64,000 nucleotides of DNA from Candidatus Defluviibacterium haderslevense (GTDB taxonomy: Bacteria; Bacteroidota; Bacteroidia; Chitinophagales; Saprospiraceae), in the NCBI GenBank assembly GCA_016712225.1, contig JADJRL010000003.1, forward strand, positions 62,001-126,000, read 5' to 3'. Each line of letters starts with the position of its first letter. Position 1 is the stretch's first letter. This document shows, piece after piece, positions 27,231 to 35,861 of the stretch. Made by a program: the position numbers and the translations under genes. Below the pieces are notes generated by a model, which did not search any database, was not told the origin of the DNA, and saw only the letters and a list, made by a program, of their open reading frames with translations.

Positions 27231-27696
27231 ACCGAATTATATTTGGTTAAATTTTTGGCGAGCCCCTGCGGGCCGGGCTATCCATTGCAAGTCCTCATCA
27301 CTCCTCCTTCGTCGTCGTGATTCCGGTCTTTCCATTACTATCCCTGCTCGAATTCAGTACCTGAAAATGAATAATGATTCGATCAATGGAACAATGCACC
27401 AAGGATCTCGTCTGGAATGGAAAAAAAGCAACCACAACTACTAGAAAAGCCGTTGGTAGCAACTATTTTCTTGAATTAAACATCTACTATTTTAAACAAA
27501 TAACTAGCTGAACGTACCTTCTCCCTTACCTTTTTAAGATGACTGAACAATACCTTCTCGTTCTTCACACGAGATGGATAAAGTGTGACAACATTTTAAG
27601 TGATGGAACGCGTTAGCTAATATTAGGGTCGGGGATGGGTTTTGAAATACCAAATCAGCACTAATTTCAATCATCTTGCAACACCAGATATCATCA
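27231..27696. other. Gene-free region after sdaA
   Basis: 466 bases between convergent genes. Besides the GC-rich block listed separately, it contains low-complexity AT-rich DNA and an unexplained patch near 27608-27645 (GAACGCGTTAGC, then GGGTCGGGGATGGG). I see no ORF, RNA or clear terminator. Confidence 0.45.
27256..27350. repeat. GC-rich intergenic block, probable interspersed repeat
   Basis: A 95-base block much richer in GC than its surroundings, containing GCGGGCCGGGCTATCCATT, then GGTCTTTCCATTACTATCCC. From memory it resembles a family of intergenic sequences found repeatedly in Bacteroidota genomes; no second copy is in this window, so the call rests on composition and recollection. 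Confidence 0.4.
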
Positions 27697-30600
27697 TTAC
27701 TTCAACAAGCTAATATTCCCCTTTTTTACAAATTCCATTTTTCCAAAACAATCCGCTTCGAGATAATATCCATAAACATCAGGTGCTAAATATTTACCCT
27801 TATACATACCATTCCATCCATCATCAGTCGAAAATGATTCAAATACCTTCTCCCCCCAGCGATCATAAATGACCAGATGAATTTTGTTGGTATTTATTCC
27901 ATAAACCTTCAACACATCGTTAGCATGATCCCCATTAGGAGAAAAAGCATTCGGAATAAATACCTTGGTGTAATCACATTCCGGCACGATCACAAATACT
28001 GTTACTCGAAGTAGGATCGGACAACCAAAGGTATCCTCGCCCATAACTTCGTATGTAGTAGTTTCTTTTGGTGAAGCACGAACAGTTTTACAAGTACCAC
28101 AATCCAACGAATTTATTGGGGACCATTTAATTTGCTGCACGCCCTGGACGAATAAATCAGCGTAACTACCATAAACAATAGTTGTATCATCAGAAATGAT
28201 TCCACTTTGTGATATGGGATAAACGATTACACAAAATGTATCCGTACCCGAACATTGATTCACATCTAAAAAATCTAAAAAATACATTTTATTGGTATCT
28301 GCTACAACTTTTTGTACGGATTGATTGGGAATCACAATTCCCGGTCCACGCCAATTAAAAGTCACTCTATCCCCACTTGTAATATCAAGACTGGAATTCT
28401 TACACGACTCTACCATGAACTTCTTACCAACTGGATTGGGATGAATTAATATACTATAATGATAAAGTCTGTTGCAAGAATCACTTTGAGTATCTGATAA
28501 CGAATATTCAAAAATTTTAGTCACTTGGTTTGTATCATGGAACATAACCATGTTACTTGAACAGGTATCACAGAATACGTTCCCTTTGATCCAGCGATAC
28601 GTGTGGTTGGTTTCAGATGGAACACCAATCTGAAATCCTCCCCCATTACACAAACTGTCACTATAATAAAAGTTTAATGGCATATTCAAAGATTTGTAAA
28701 GGGTATCTAGCCCACACAAACAAGACTTCGGAATGATAGCAGCAATTAAGGCACATTGCTTAATGGATGAATTTGCTAATCTTACTAACCAATCATTGTT
28801 ACCTTCCCTGACGTCTGTCCCATATTTAAATTCGTAAATATTGATCAAAGGATCATTACTATCAAGGTGTGCATTGTGATTGGAATCATTATAAATACCC
28901 ATACAAAAACTTGAATCCACCGATGTTTTCATGTTTGCAATATGATAATTGATTTGAATGGTCGTTGAATCTAAAAGGGGTAATGATGTAATGTTCATTG
29001 AATCTAAAAATAGACTTGGAGCTACTTTATTGAATAGTATATTCGCACGCGCCCCTTCTACATAAACATCACAATTGGTTTGAGAAGATTTACAGAATAC
29101 ACTTTGTCTGGAATACATAATACTTGGAATATTAACTTCCCCACATTCCAAAAATTTAAAATTCCTCAATCTAAACGAAAATGAGATGACTTGATTAGGC
29201 ATTATTCCATCGACCATAGGCACAATTAATTCAGAACTATTGTTGGATTGAATGATCCTGTATCCAGAAATATCAATATTGGAAATAACTTTCAAAGAAC
29301 CATTGATCACTTGAATTGGATTCGGTAAAATAATTCGAAAACTATCCGTCACTTTTGAAATTTGACTTCCTATGATTCGAACAATAATATCAAGTTCATC
29401 TTCACATACTGAATGATTATCCAGAATCGTTTCTAATTTATAATCCCCCTGAGTCGTTATTCCTTTGATTTTTATTTGTTGACTGTTTTTTGATAACTCG
29501 TTTGTCATTTCACCGCAAATATTAAATGCAGAGGTTTTGAATTGGATCGTTCCATTAACGATTGAATTGCAATCTGTGATACCTTGGAATTTTATCCGCA
29601 CTCCGTTATCAGGAGCATGTTCCACTCCGGGTAATCCGTTTGCGCTAATACTAGGAACTAATGCCGCTAAATTCCAACGATAATGTCCTTTTGAAATCAA
29701 TACTGGAGCTGCCATTGGGATAAAAGCAGCATTGGAAGGATATGCCACTCGAATTGAATTTACATCGATAATAATACCATCAGGAATAAATAAGTCCACA
29801 TAAACATTATAGGCAGTCCCCTTATCAGCATTGTATAAATAAAGCTCTATCGCAGGCAGGGTATCACACAATACTGATTCTTTACTGTTCTGCATGATAT
29901 CAAATTCTAATTCCGCGCGTTCAGATTGCACAGGAATTATAAATTGGTTTACCGTACAAGACTTCATACTCGTATCTACAATGGCACCACAATACCAACT
30001 TGATTCCAAGACGATGGTATCCATTTTACAAGTAGAATTAATTGCTGAAAAAACAAATTCAAGATTTGTATTGATGGGAACCGGACCGACAAGAAATGTT
30101 GAAGAATCTAATTTTTGAACCGATACTGTTGGAATCGTCTTTAGACCAAATTGATAGATCTCACCTTTGATACTTTTTATTTTAATTTTAAAATATCCAG
30201 TTTCTTGTAGCTTAATTAAGTTGGCCTTCCACTCAATGTTTTTATCAGAAGTTACTAATGACTTGTTGACAAAATCTAAATAAGCATTTCCGTTATATGA
30301 ATTTATTGTAAAACTCTTAGTATAAATATGCGAACCATATAATTGAGTAAAGATGGGCACTAATGCAAACTGAGCATCAAAATCAGTTGATACATATATA
30401 ATAACGTTTGCACTTAGATTTTTTTTGTCTTTAATCAATTCACAATCATCGGTTGATACATAGCACAACATTTGCAATTCATAATTCTCATCAAATCTTA
30501 TTTGTTTCAATACATTTAAATCCAACTTCCATCTATTATCAAAATAAGTCGGTACGATAAATGTTCCAACTTGACGTTTGGCCGTACTGTCAAAATAGAA

Positions 30601-33264
30601 AATATTAATTTCAGCGCTATCAATTCTTAGCCCGGGACTAATGCTTATTAATGCTGAATCCAATTTATAAAATGATCTGAATTCATAAGGAAAAAAATTA
30701 TTTAGCCACTTTGACCCCTTAAAACTTATTGCAGGTAAAACACCCAAATTACCACATAATACAGCATCATTGGATACAGCATCGAACTGCAAATTCATGG
30801 TGGTTAATCGAAGTTTATGGGTAATCACATTACAGTAGAAAGGATTCTCTTTTACCCGCTCCCTATTCATAAGCAATACATGATGGATCATATTAATTGG
30901 CGCTATGCGATCACCAACAAAAGAAATGATTCTACCTAAAATAATGATATGCAAACTATCATTTTCTTCGAATCTAAAATGAGCAGGAAGATCTTTATTT
31001 AATTGATGCAACATCTCAGGGGTAAGTGACACGTAATATCCAGAACCTATCGCAAGATCTGTGACTACGGGTTGGTCACAACCCGGCAATTTTGATTTTG
31101 AATCTAACACATCTATACTATCCGTTTCAAAATGAAACCATTTCTGTTCACTGGCATCATATAAGTCAATCAATGCATGTTTACGATCCATAGTCACCTC
31201 CGTGGAAACGTAAAACAATAGTGAATCAAAACTTGCACCTTTTTGATCTACTACAATTTTAGAAAACAACTCATTCGCTACCGTATCTCCGGTAATCACG
31301 TGATTTTTAAAAATGAGTGTAGAATCTACATTACCTGTCTCGCGAAAACGATCATTATCATTGTCTTTTTTTCCATAATTAAACCGATATGCCGCAGAAG
31401 TAAAATTCAAATAGCCAGATACGGTATCATTTATGGTATTTACGGTATCACATTCAAAAGAAATTCCATATTTACTTAAATTAGACTTGCCACAATTACC
31501 TAAATCGTCAGGACAAGTTAATTGGACTGCAGAACATATTTCTGCTAAAATATTTTTAGCTTTATTTAATTTAGGATTACAAGTAGAAACAAATTTTATC
31601 TTTTGTAAATTATTAATGCTATCTATACATGGCAAACTACAATCTGCTTTGATATCAAAACTTAACTTCAAATCCTGTGAGTTAAAAGGGGTCTGATAGA
31701 TTAATTTTATCGCCGTACTGGAACCAGGGGTCGGATGAATTATATTTATTTCGATCGGTGATTTACCTTCAATTAGAAATAAACTATCTTGTAGTTGAAG
31801 CGGACATGGTAATTGAAATTCTACAATCAATTTTTCATTGGTCAACCCTTTAGGTATATTCATTGAACTAATGAATGTATATTTTGTATCACTGTATAAT
31901 ACAGATTGGTTGTTTTCGATTTGTCCACTGATCTTAACTTCTCCCAATATGGGCAAATTAACATCTACCGGAATATTAGCCTTTGCCACTTGGCTATTAA
32001 TCACACATTGAGAAGAATAATTATATGAATAATACCAATTCAATTTTCCATTAGGGCCACTAGGTGCTGTACCTTCGCAAGTAGCATATCTAAATTTAAT
32101 AATTACTTCTTGATTGACATCCAATTCGTGCAGATAAACTTTTGCTGAATAATAATATTCCTGATTGCTACAGATAGGACTTGTGTTGCGTTCTGAATAG
32201 ATTATACTATCGATGATTACATTGCCAATTACAGTTATACTATCTTTAATTATTCCAGCATTGGTAGTAGATCCTGGAGGCGCTGAACGAACTTCAATGA
32301 TGACTTGTTCTGCAATTTTCTGACCGATGTTTTTGACTATCAATTCTTGCTCTTCTCCAAAAATTTGACAGATACATTTTGGCGCTTTAGCGTTAGGAAT
32401 AAAATTGAGCATAGCTCTTTTATCATTGGTAACAAATTCAACGCCTGCAGATTCTAAATACTCCTGACAATATTCCTGATGACATCCCCATGAAGCCATA
32501 AAATAACTAATGATGGAATAAGGATTACAATCGATTGGTTTAATCGATTCTTCAAAAACAATCATTTCATCTTTTTCAAACAAACTGTCTTTATCACCAA
32601 TTAACACAATATCCTTTGGTCCAAAAAAAATCCTCAATAAAGTATCGTTTTCTACTAATATCTGTTTTCCTGGTGCCGAAATTACTGCCTTAACATGTCG
32701 GTCTTCAAATATGAATTCACGACATGATCCGAGTCGGGTATTGGTGATTTTAACGGTACGTTTGCCATTGGTACCTATATTGATGATTTGATCCGGCACG
32801 TCAGTAATCACCAGAAAAGGTGTCTGAATTTGGTAAGGAGGATTGGTCAGAGTTGAATCTTGTTGCCCATTATATTGAATGACAATCTTATTTTGAAAAC
32901 TCAATCCCTGATTAATTTGGGTATAAGATTCGCACGTTGCAGTTAATAATACGTGTAGCTTAACTTTTGTAAATCCTTGAACTTGACTTACTAAAAATAC
33001 TGGGCTAGATAAGTCGGAGACATTTTGTTCAGAAGCATTTATAATTGAGCCAGCTTGATAAAACACACCTTTCGGTAATGAAACCTGGACCAGAATAGCA
33101 GATAGATTTTGGTTGCTTGTGTTTTCGAGGTCCACCCAAAACGTATCCTGACTGCATACGGTCAGTTGATCTGGTAATTGATACGTAATACGAATATCTT
33201 GAGATAATCCGATATCCAAAGTTAGAAGGGATGTTAATAGAATAACGAAAATTTGCATTCTCAT
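27697..33264 (-). CDS. Large secreted T9SS type B cargo protein
   Basis: 1855 residues with a signal peptide (IFVILLTSLLTLDIGLSQ); a second ATG two codons in is also possible. The body is a series of beta-sandwich modules reminiscent of DUF11-type repeats: phrases such as FWVDLENTSNQNLSAILVQV and PKGVFYQAG recur in altered form (AYNVYVDLFIPDGIIID). Scattered Cys residues occur throughout. Around 1590-1760 are modules like those preceding type B domains elsewhere. The last ~90 residues are a gliding-motility type C-terminal domain (VFIPNAFSPNGDHANDV, YDRWGEKVFES), the T9SS type B signal. No enzymatic motif is visible. It is monocistronic and faces away from the tRNA, about 175 bases downstream of the tRNA terminator. 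A surface or matrix role is inferred from its architecture. Confidence 0.82.
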   Translation of the reverse strand: MRMQIFVILLTSLLTLDIGLSQDIRITYQLPDQLTVCSQDTFWVDLENTSNQNLSAILVQVSLPKGVFYQAGSIINASEQNVSDLSSPVFLVSQVQGFTKVKLHVLLTATCESYTQINQGLSFQNKIVIQYNGQQDSTLTNPPYQIQTPFLVITDVPDQIINIGTNGKRTVKITNTRLGSCREFIFEDRHVKAVISAPGKQILVENDTLLRIFFGPKDIVLIGDKDSLFEKDEMIVFEESIKPIDCNPYSIISYFMASWGCHQEYCQEYLESAGVEFVTNDKRAMLNFIPNAKAPKCICQIFGEEQELIVKNIGQKIAEQVIIEVRSAPPGSTTNAGIIKDSITVIGNVIIDSIIYSERNTSPICSNQEYYYSAKVYLHELDVNQEVIIKFRYATCEGTAPSGPNGKLNWYYSYNYSSQCVINSQVAKANIPVDVNLPILGEVKISGQIENNQSVLYSDTKYTFISSMNIPKGLTNEKLIVEFQLPCPLQLQDSLFLIEGKSPIEINIIHPTPGSSTAIKLIYQTPFNSQDLKLSFDIKADCSLPCIDSINNLQKIKFVSTCNPKLNKAKNILAEICSAVQLTCPDDLGNCGKSNLSKYGISFECDTVNTINDTVSGYLNFTSAAYRFNYGKKDNDNDRFRETGNVDSTLIFKNHVITGDTVANELFSKIVVDQKGASFDSLLFYVSTEVTMDRKHALIDLYDASEQKWFHFETDSIDVLDSKSKLPGCDQPVVTDLAIGSGYYVSLTPEMLHQLNKDLPAHFRFEENDSLHIIILGRIISFVGDRIAPINMIHHVLLMNRERVKENPFYCNVITHKLRLTTMNLQFDAVSNDAVLCGNLGVLPAISFKGSKWLNNFFPYEFRSFYKLDSALISISPGLRIDSAEINIFYFDSTAKRQVGTFIVPTYFDNRWKLDLNVLKQIRFDENYELQMLCYVSTDDCELIKDKKNLSANVIIYVSTDFDAQFALVPIFTQLYGSHIYTKSFTINSYNGNAYLDFVNKSLVTSDKNIEWKANLIKLQETGYFKIKIKSIKGEIYQFGLKTIPTVSVQKLDSSTFLVGPVPINTNLEFVFSAINSTCKMDTIVLESSWYCGAIVDTSMKSCTVNQFIIPVQSERAELEFDIMQNSKESVLCDTLPAIELYLYNADKGTAYNVYVDLFIPDGIIIDVNSIRVAYPSNAAFIPMAAPVLISKGHYRWNLAALVPSISANGLPGVEHAPDNGVRIKFQGITDCNSIVNGTIQFKTSAFNICGEMTNELSKNSQQIKIKGITTQGDYKLETILDNHSVCEDELDIIVRIIGSQISKVTDSFRIILPNPIQVINGSLKVISNIDISGYRIIQSNNSSELIVPMVDGIMPNQVISFSFRLRNFKFLECGEVNIPSIMYSRQSVFCKSSQTNCDVYVEGARANILFNKVAPSLFLDSMNITSLPLLDSTTIQINYHIANMKTSVDSSFCMGIYNDSNHNAHLDSNDPLINIYEFKYGTDVREGNNDWLVRLANSSIKQCALIAAIIPKSCLCGLDTLYKSLNMPLNFYYSDSLCNGGGFQIGVPSETNHTYRWIKGNVFCDTCSSNMVMFHDTNQVTKIFEYSLSDTQSDSCNRLYHYSILIHPNPVGKKFMVESCKNSSLDITSGDRVTFNWRGPGIVIPNQSVQKVVADTNKMYFLDFLDVNQCSGTDTFCVIVYPISQSGIISDDTTIVYGSYADLFVQGVQQIKWSPINSLDCGTCKTVRASPKETTTYEVMGEDTFGCPILLRVTVFVIVPECDYTKVFIPNAFSPNGDHANDVLKVYGINTNKIHLVIYDRWGEKVFESFSTDDGWNGMYKGKYLAPDVYGYYLEADCFGKMEFVKKGNISLLK

Positions 33265-33414
33265 AGGCTACGAATTGGCAAGAGTGTTCAATGGGTTTAT
33301 TCTGTAAATATAAAAATAAATTAATAGAAATTTGGATTTATTGATAATTAAGCATTTGGGAGTTTGCTATAGAAACATCAATTTAAATACACCAATGAAA
33401 TTAGATCAAATAAA
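33265..33414. other. Intergenic segment between the type B cargo gene and tRNA-Glu
   Basis: About 150 AT-rich bases, part of the 352-base gap up to gapA that also holds the tRNA. A weak -7-like TATATTTA lies on the minus strand at 33305-33312 upstream of the cargo gene; no matching -33 box is seen. Confidence 0.35.
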
Positions 33415-33438
33415 AAAAGCTAGTAAAAACTAGCTTTT
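33415..33438 (-). terminator. Rho-independent terminator after tRNA-Glu
   Basis: On the minus strand AAAAGCTAGT pairs with ACTAGCTTTT (ten bases, four-base loop) and continues into a T-run, beginning directly after the tRNA 3' end. Confidence 0.85.
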
Positions 33439-33439
33439 G

Positions 33440-33511
33440 TACCCCGTAGGGGAGTCGAACCCCTCTTACCAGGATGAAAACCTGGTGTCCTAACCGATAG
33501 ACGAACGGGGC
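33440..33511 (-). tRNA. tRNA-Glu (anticodon TTC)
   Basis: 72 nucleotides. The acceptor stem GCCCCGT (5', at 33511-33505) pairs with ACGGGGT with one G-U pair. The D-arm contains GGTTAGGACA. The anticodon stem CCAGG/CCTGG holds the loop TTTTCAT, giving anticodon TTC. The T-arm is AGGGGTTCGACTCCCCT with a standard GTTCGA loop. CCA is not encoded. It is transcribed alone, between its own promoter and terminator. Confidence 0.97.
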
Positions 33512-33529
33512 GGATTTTAAAACGAAGCG

Positions 33530-33560
33530 CAAAGATAGACTTTTTGAGAATTTTAATAAA
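33530..33560 (-). promoter_or_regulatory. Promoter of tRNA-Glu
   Basis: On the minus strand TATCTTTG (33537-33530) is preceded by TTTA (33560-33557) at a 19-base spacing. The transcript would start about 10-15 bases before the tRNA. Confidence 0.6.
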
Positions 33561-33616
33561 CTTTTTATGAAGTTTTCTATTTTATTTATATTCTTTCACA
33601 ATCACTTGGGTTTATT

Positions 33617-34621
33617 ATGAAAAAACGCGTAGCTATTAATGGATTTGGTCGAATAGGGAGATTGACTTGCAGACAATTATTACATTATCCTGATATAGAA
33701 GTAGTTGCCGTTAATGATTTAACTGATATTCCTACTTTAGCGCATCTTTTTAAATACGATACAGCCCATCGTAAATACCAGGGAGAAGTACACGCTGGCA
33801 CTGATTTTATTGAAATTGATGGGCAGAAGATTAAGGCATTGGCTCAAAAAGACCCTTTACTCTTGCCTTGGAAAGACCTTAACATCGATATCGTGCTAGA
33901 ATGTACTGGAATTTACCTTACACACGACACAGCACATCAACATATTCAGGCAGGTGCAAAGAAAGTAATCCTTTCAGCCCCACCAAAGGATTCAAGTATT
34001 CCCATTTTTGTTTTAGGGGTAAATGATCCAGAATTAAATATCACATCCGATATTATCTCAAATGCCTCTTGCACAACCAATTGTTTGTCACCATTAATAA
34101 AAATCATCAATGATACCTGGGGAATTAAAATGGCAACCATGAATACCATCCATGCCTATACCCAAGATCAGCGCTTACAGGATGCACCACACAAGGATTT
34201 GAGACGAGCCCGTGCAGCAGCCATGAGCATTATACCTACATCTACAGGGGCAGCTAAAGCCGTAGAACAGGTTTATCCTGACATTAAAGGCAAATTATTC
34301 GCTTCCTCATATAGAGTACCCGTAATAACAGGATCGCTCATTGAATTATTTTGTGTACTAAATACTGAAGTCACCATTCAAGACATCAACAATCGCTTTC
34401 AACTTGCCTCCACTACTACCCACCAAGGACTCATTGAATTTAACTTGGATCCTGTTGTTTCAACTGATATTATCGGCAATCCGCACAGTGCTGTTTTTGA
34501 TGCTGAATTAACTGAGGCTCAGGGAAATTATATTAAAATAGTGGCCTGGTATGATAATGAGGCGGGATATTCCAATCGGTTAGCCAATATGTGTTCCAGA
34601 TTAGCCAAATTATTAGCTTAA
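33617..34621 (+). CDS. gapA: Type I glyceraldehyde-3-phosphate dehydrogenase
   Basis: 334 residues, normal length. It oxidises glyceraldehyde-3-phosphate to 1,3-bisphosphoglycerate with NAD+ in glycolysis. The NAD-binding motif INGFGRIGRL is at the N-terminus, the catalytic Cys152 lies in SNASCTTNC, and the substrate-binding segment TGAAKAV and the C-terminal WYDNEAGYSNR match the family. The stop is followed six bases later by pgk, whose product uses the product of this enzyme, so the two form an operon. Bacteroidota genomes often carry several gap genes; whether this is the main glycolytic one cannot be told here. Confidence 0.96.
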   Translation: MKKRVAINGFGRIGRLTCRQLLHYPDIEVVAVNDLTDIPTLAHLFKYDTAHRKYQGEVHAGTDFIEIDGQKIKALAQKDPLLLPWKDLNIDIVLECTGIYLTHDTAHQHIQAGAKKVILSAPPKDSSIPIFVLGVNDPELNITSDIISNASCTTNCLSPLIKIINDTWGIKMATMNTIHAYTQDQRLQDAPHKDLRRARAAAMSIIPTSTGAAKAVEQVYPDIKGKLFASSYRVPVITGSLIELFCVLNTEVTIQDINNRFQLASTTTHQGLIEFNLDPVVSTDIIGNPHSAVFDAELTEAQGNYIKIVAWYDNEAGYSNRLANMCSRLAKLLA

Positions 34622-34627
34622 TTATAT

Positions 34628-35833
34628 ATGAAGAGATTAGTTGTAAAGGGTAAAGTAGTTTTATTACGTGTTGATTTTAATGTTCCCATTAATTCAGCAG
34701 GAGAAATAACAGATGAAAATCGTATAGAAAAATCAATTCCAACGATTCAGAATTTATTAGATCAAGGCGCCAAATTAGTTATTATGTCTCATCTTGGCAG
34801 ACCATTAAAAGAACTATTGCCCAATGGAGACATTAATTTAATCAAATTTTCGCTTAAACCAGTTGCCGAAAATCTCCAAAAAAGGTTAAAAAATAAGGTC
34901 CAATTTGCGACCGACTGTGGTGGACCCGAAACTCAAAGACTGATCCAACATTTAAAAGAAGGAGAAGTTCTTCTCTTAGAAAATACCCGGTTCTACAAAG
35001 GCGAGGAAAAGGGCGATGCGATCTGGGCAGAATCTCTATCAAAACTGGGTTCGTTTTACATCAATGATGCCTTTGGGGCTGCTCATCGCGAACATGCGAC
35101 TACCGCTACCATTGCCAGATTTTTTGATAAAGATCACAAAGCTTTCGGTTTATTAATGGATGAAGAGCTGGAGCATTCCAAAAAAATTACAGAATCCCCG
35201 GAACATCCTTTAACAGCTATTATTGGAGGCGCTAAAGTGTCCGATAAAATAGAATTAATATCTAATCTAATAGATTTATGTGATACGATACTCATCGGTG
35301 GTGGTATGGCTTACACTTTTTTCGCAGCTCAAGGTTATCATATTGGAACATCACTTTGTGAATTAGATAAATTAGAACTAGCCAAATCACTCATTCAAAA
35401 AGCACATGATCGTAAAGTCAAACTCATACTTCCTTTAGACAGTGTTACTGGAAGTTCTTTTAGTAATGAATCAACCATTGGTGTGACCCCGGATGTTAAC
35501 ATTCCAGATCAATGTATGGGATTAGACATTGGACCTAAGACGATTAAACTATTTAGCAAAATAATCCATGACTCTAAAACCATAGTGTGGAATGGTCCTA
35601 TGGGCGTCTTTGAAATGTCTAATTTTGAACAAGGCACTAAATCTATTGCACTTGCTGTAGCCGAAGCAACATATAAAGGTTGCTTCTCATTAATAGGTGG
35701 TGGTGATTCAGTTGCCGCAATCAATAAATATCACTTAGAGGAAGATGTAAGTTATGTTTCTACAGGTGGTGGTGCTATGTTGGAATTATTAGAAGGCAAA
35801 ACACTTCCAGGTGTTGCTGCGATTTTATCTTAG
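34628..35833 (+). CDS. pgk: Phosphoglycerate kinase
   Basis: 401 residues, full length. It transfers phosphate from 1,3-bisphosphoglycerate to ADP. Signature segments are all present: LLRVDFNVPIN near the N-terminus, MSHLGRP, the ENTRFYKGEE substrate loop, FGAAHREHATT, the hinge and nucleotide site (ALIMDEELEH-like region, GGAKVSDK), WNGPMGVFE, and the GGGDSVAA phosphate-binding loop near the end. It is the second gene of the gapA-pgk unit and converges on the SLBB gene 28 bases away. Confidence 0.97.
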   Translation: MKRLVVKGKVVLLRVDFNVPINSAGEITDENRIEKSIPTIQNLLDQGAKLVIMSHLGRPLKELLPNGDINLIKFSLKPVAENLQKRLKNKVQFATDCGGPETQRLIQHLKEGEVLLLENTRFYKGEEKGDAIWAESLSKLGSFYINDAFGAAHREHATTATIARFFDKDHKAFGLLMDEELEHSKKITESPEHPLTAIIGGAKVSDKIELISNLIDLCDTILIGGGMAYTFFAAQGYHIGTSLCELDKLELAKSLIQKAHDRKVKLILPLDSVTGSSFSNESTIGVTPDVNIPDQCMGLDIGPKTIKLFSKIIHDSKTIVWNGPMGVFEMSNFEQGTKSIALAVAEATYKGCFSLIGGGDSVAAINKYHLEEDVSYVSTGGGAMLELLEGKTLPGVAAILS

Positions 35834-35861
35834 CGATAATCCAATTTGGATAAATGATTTC

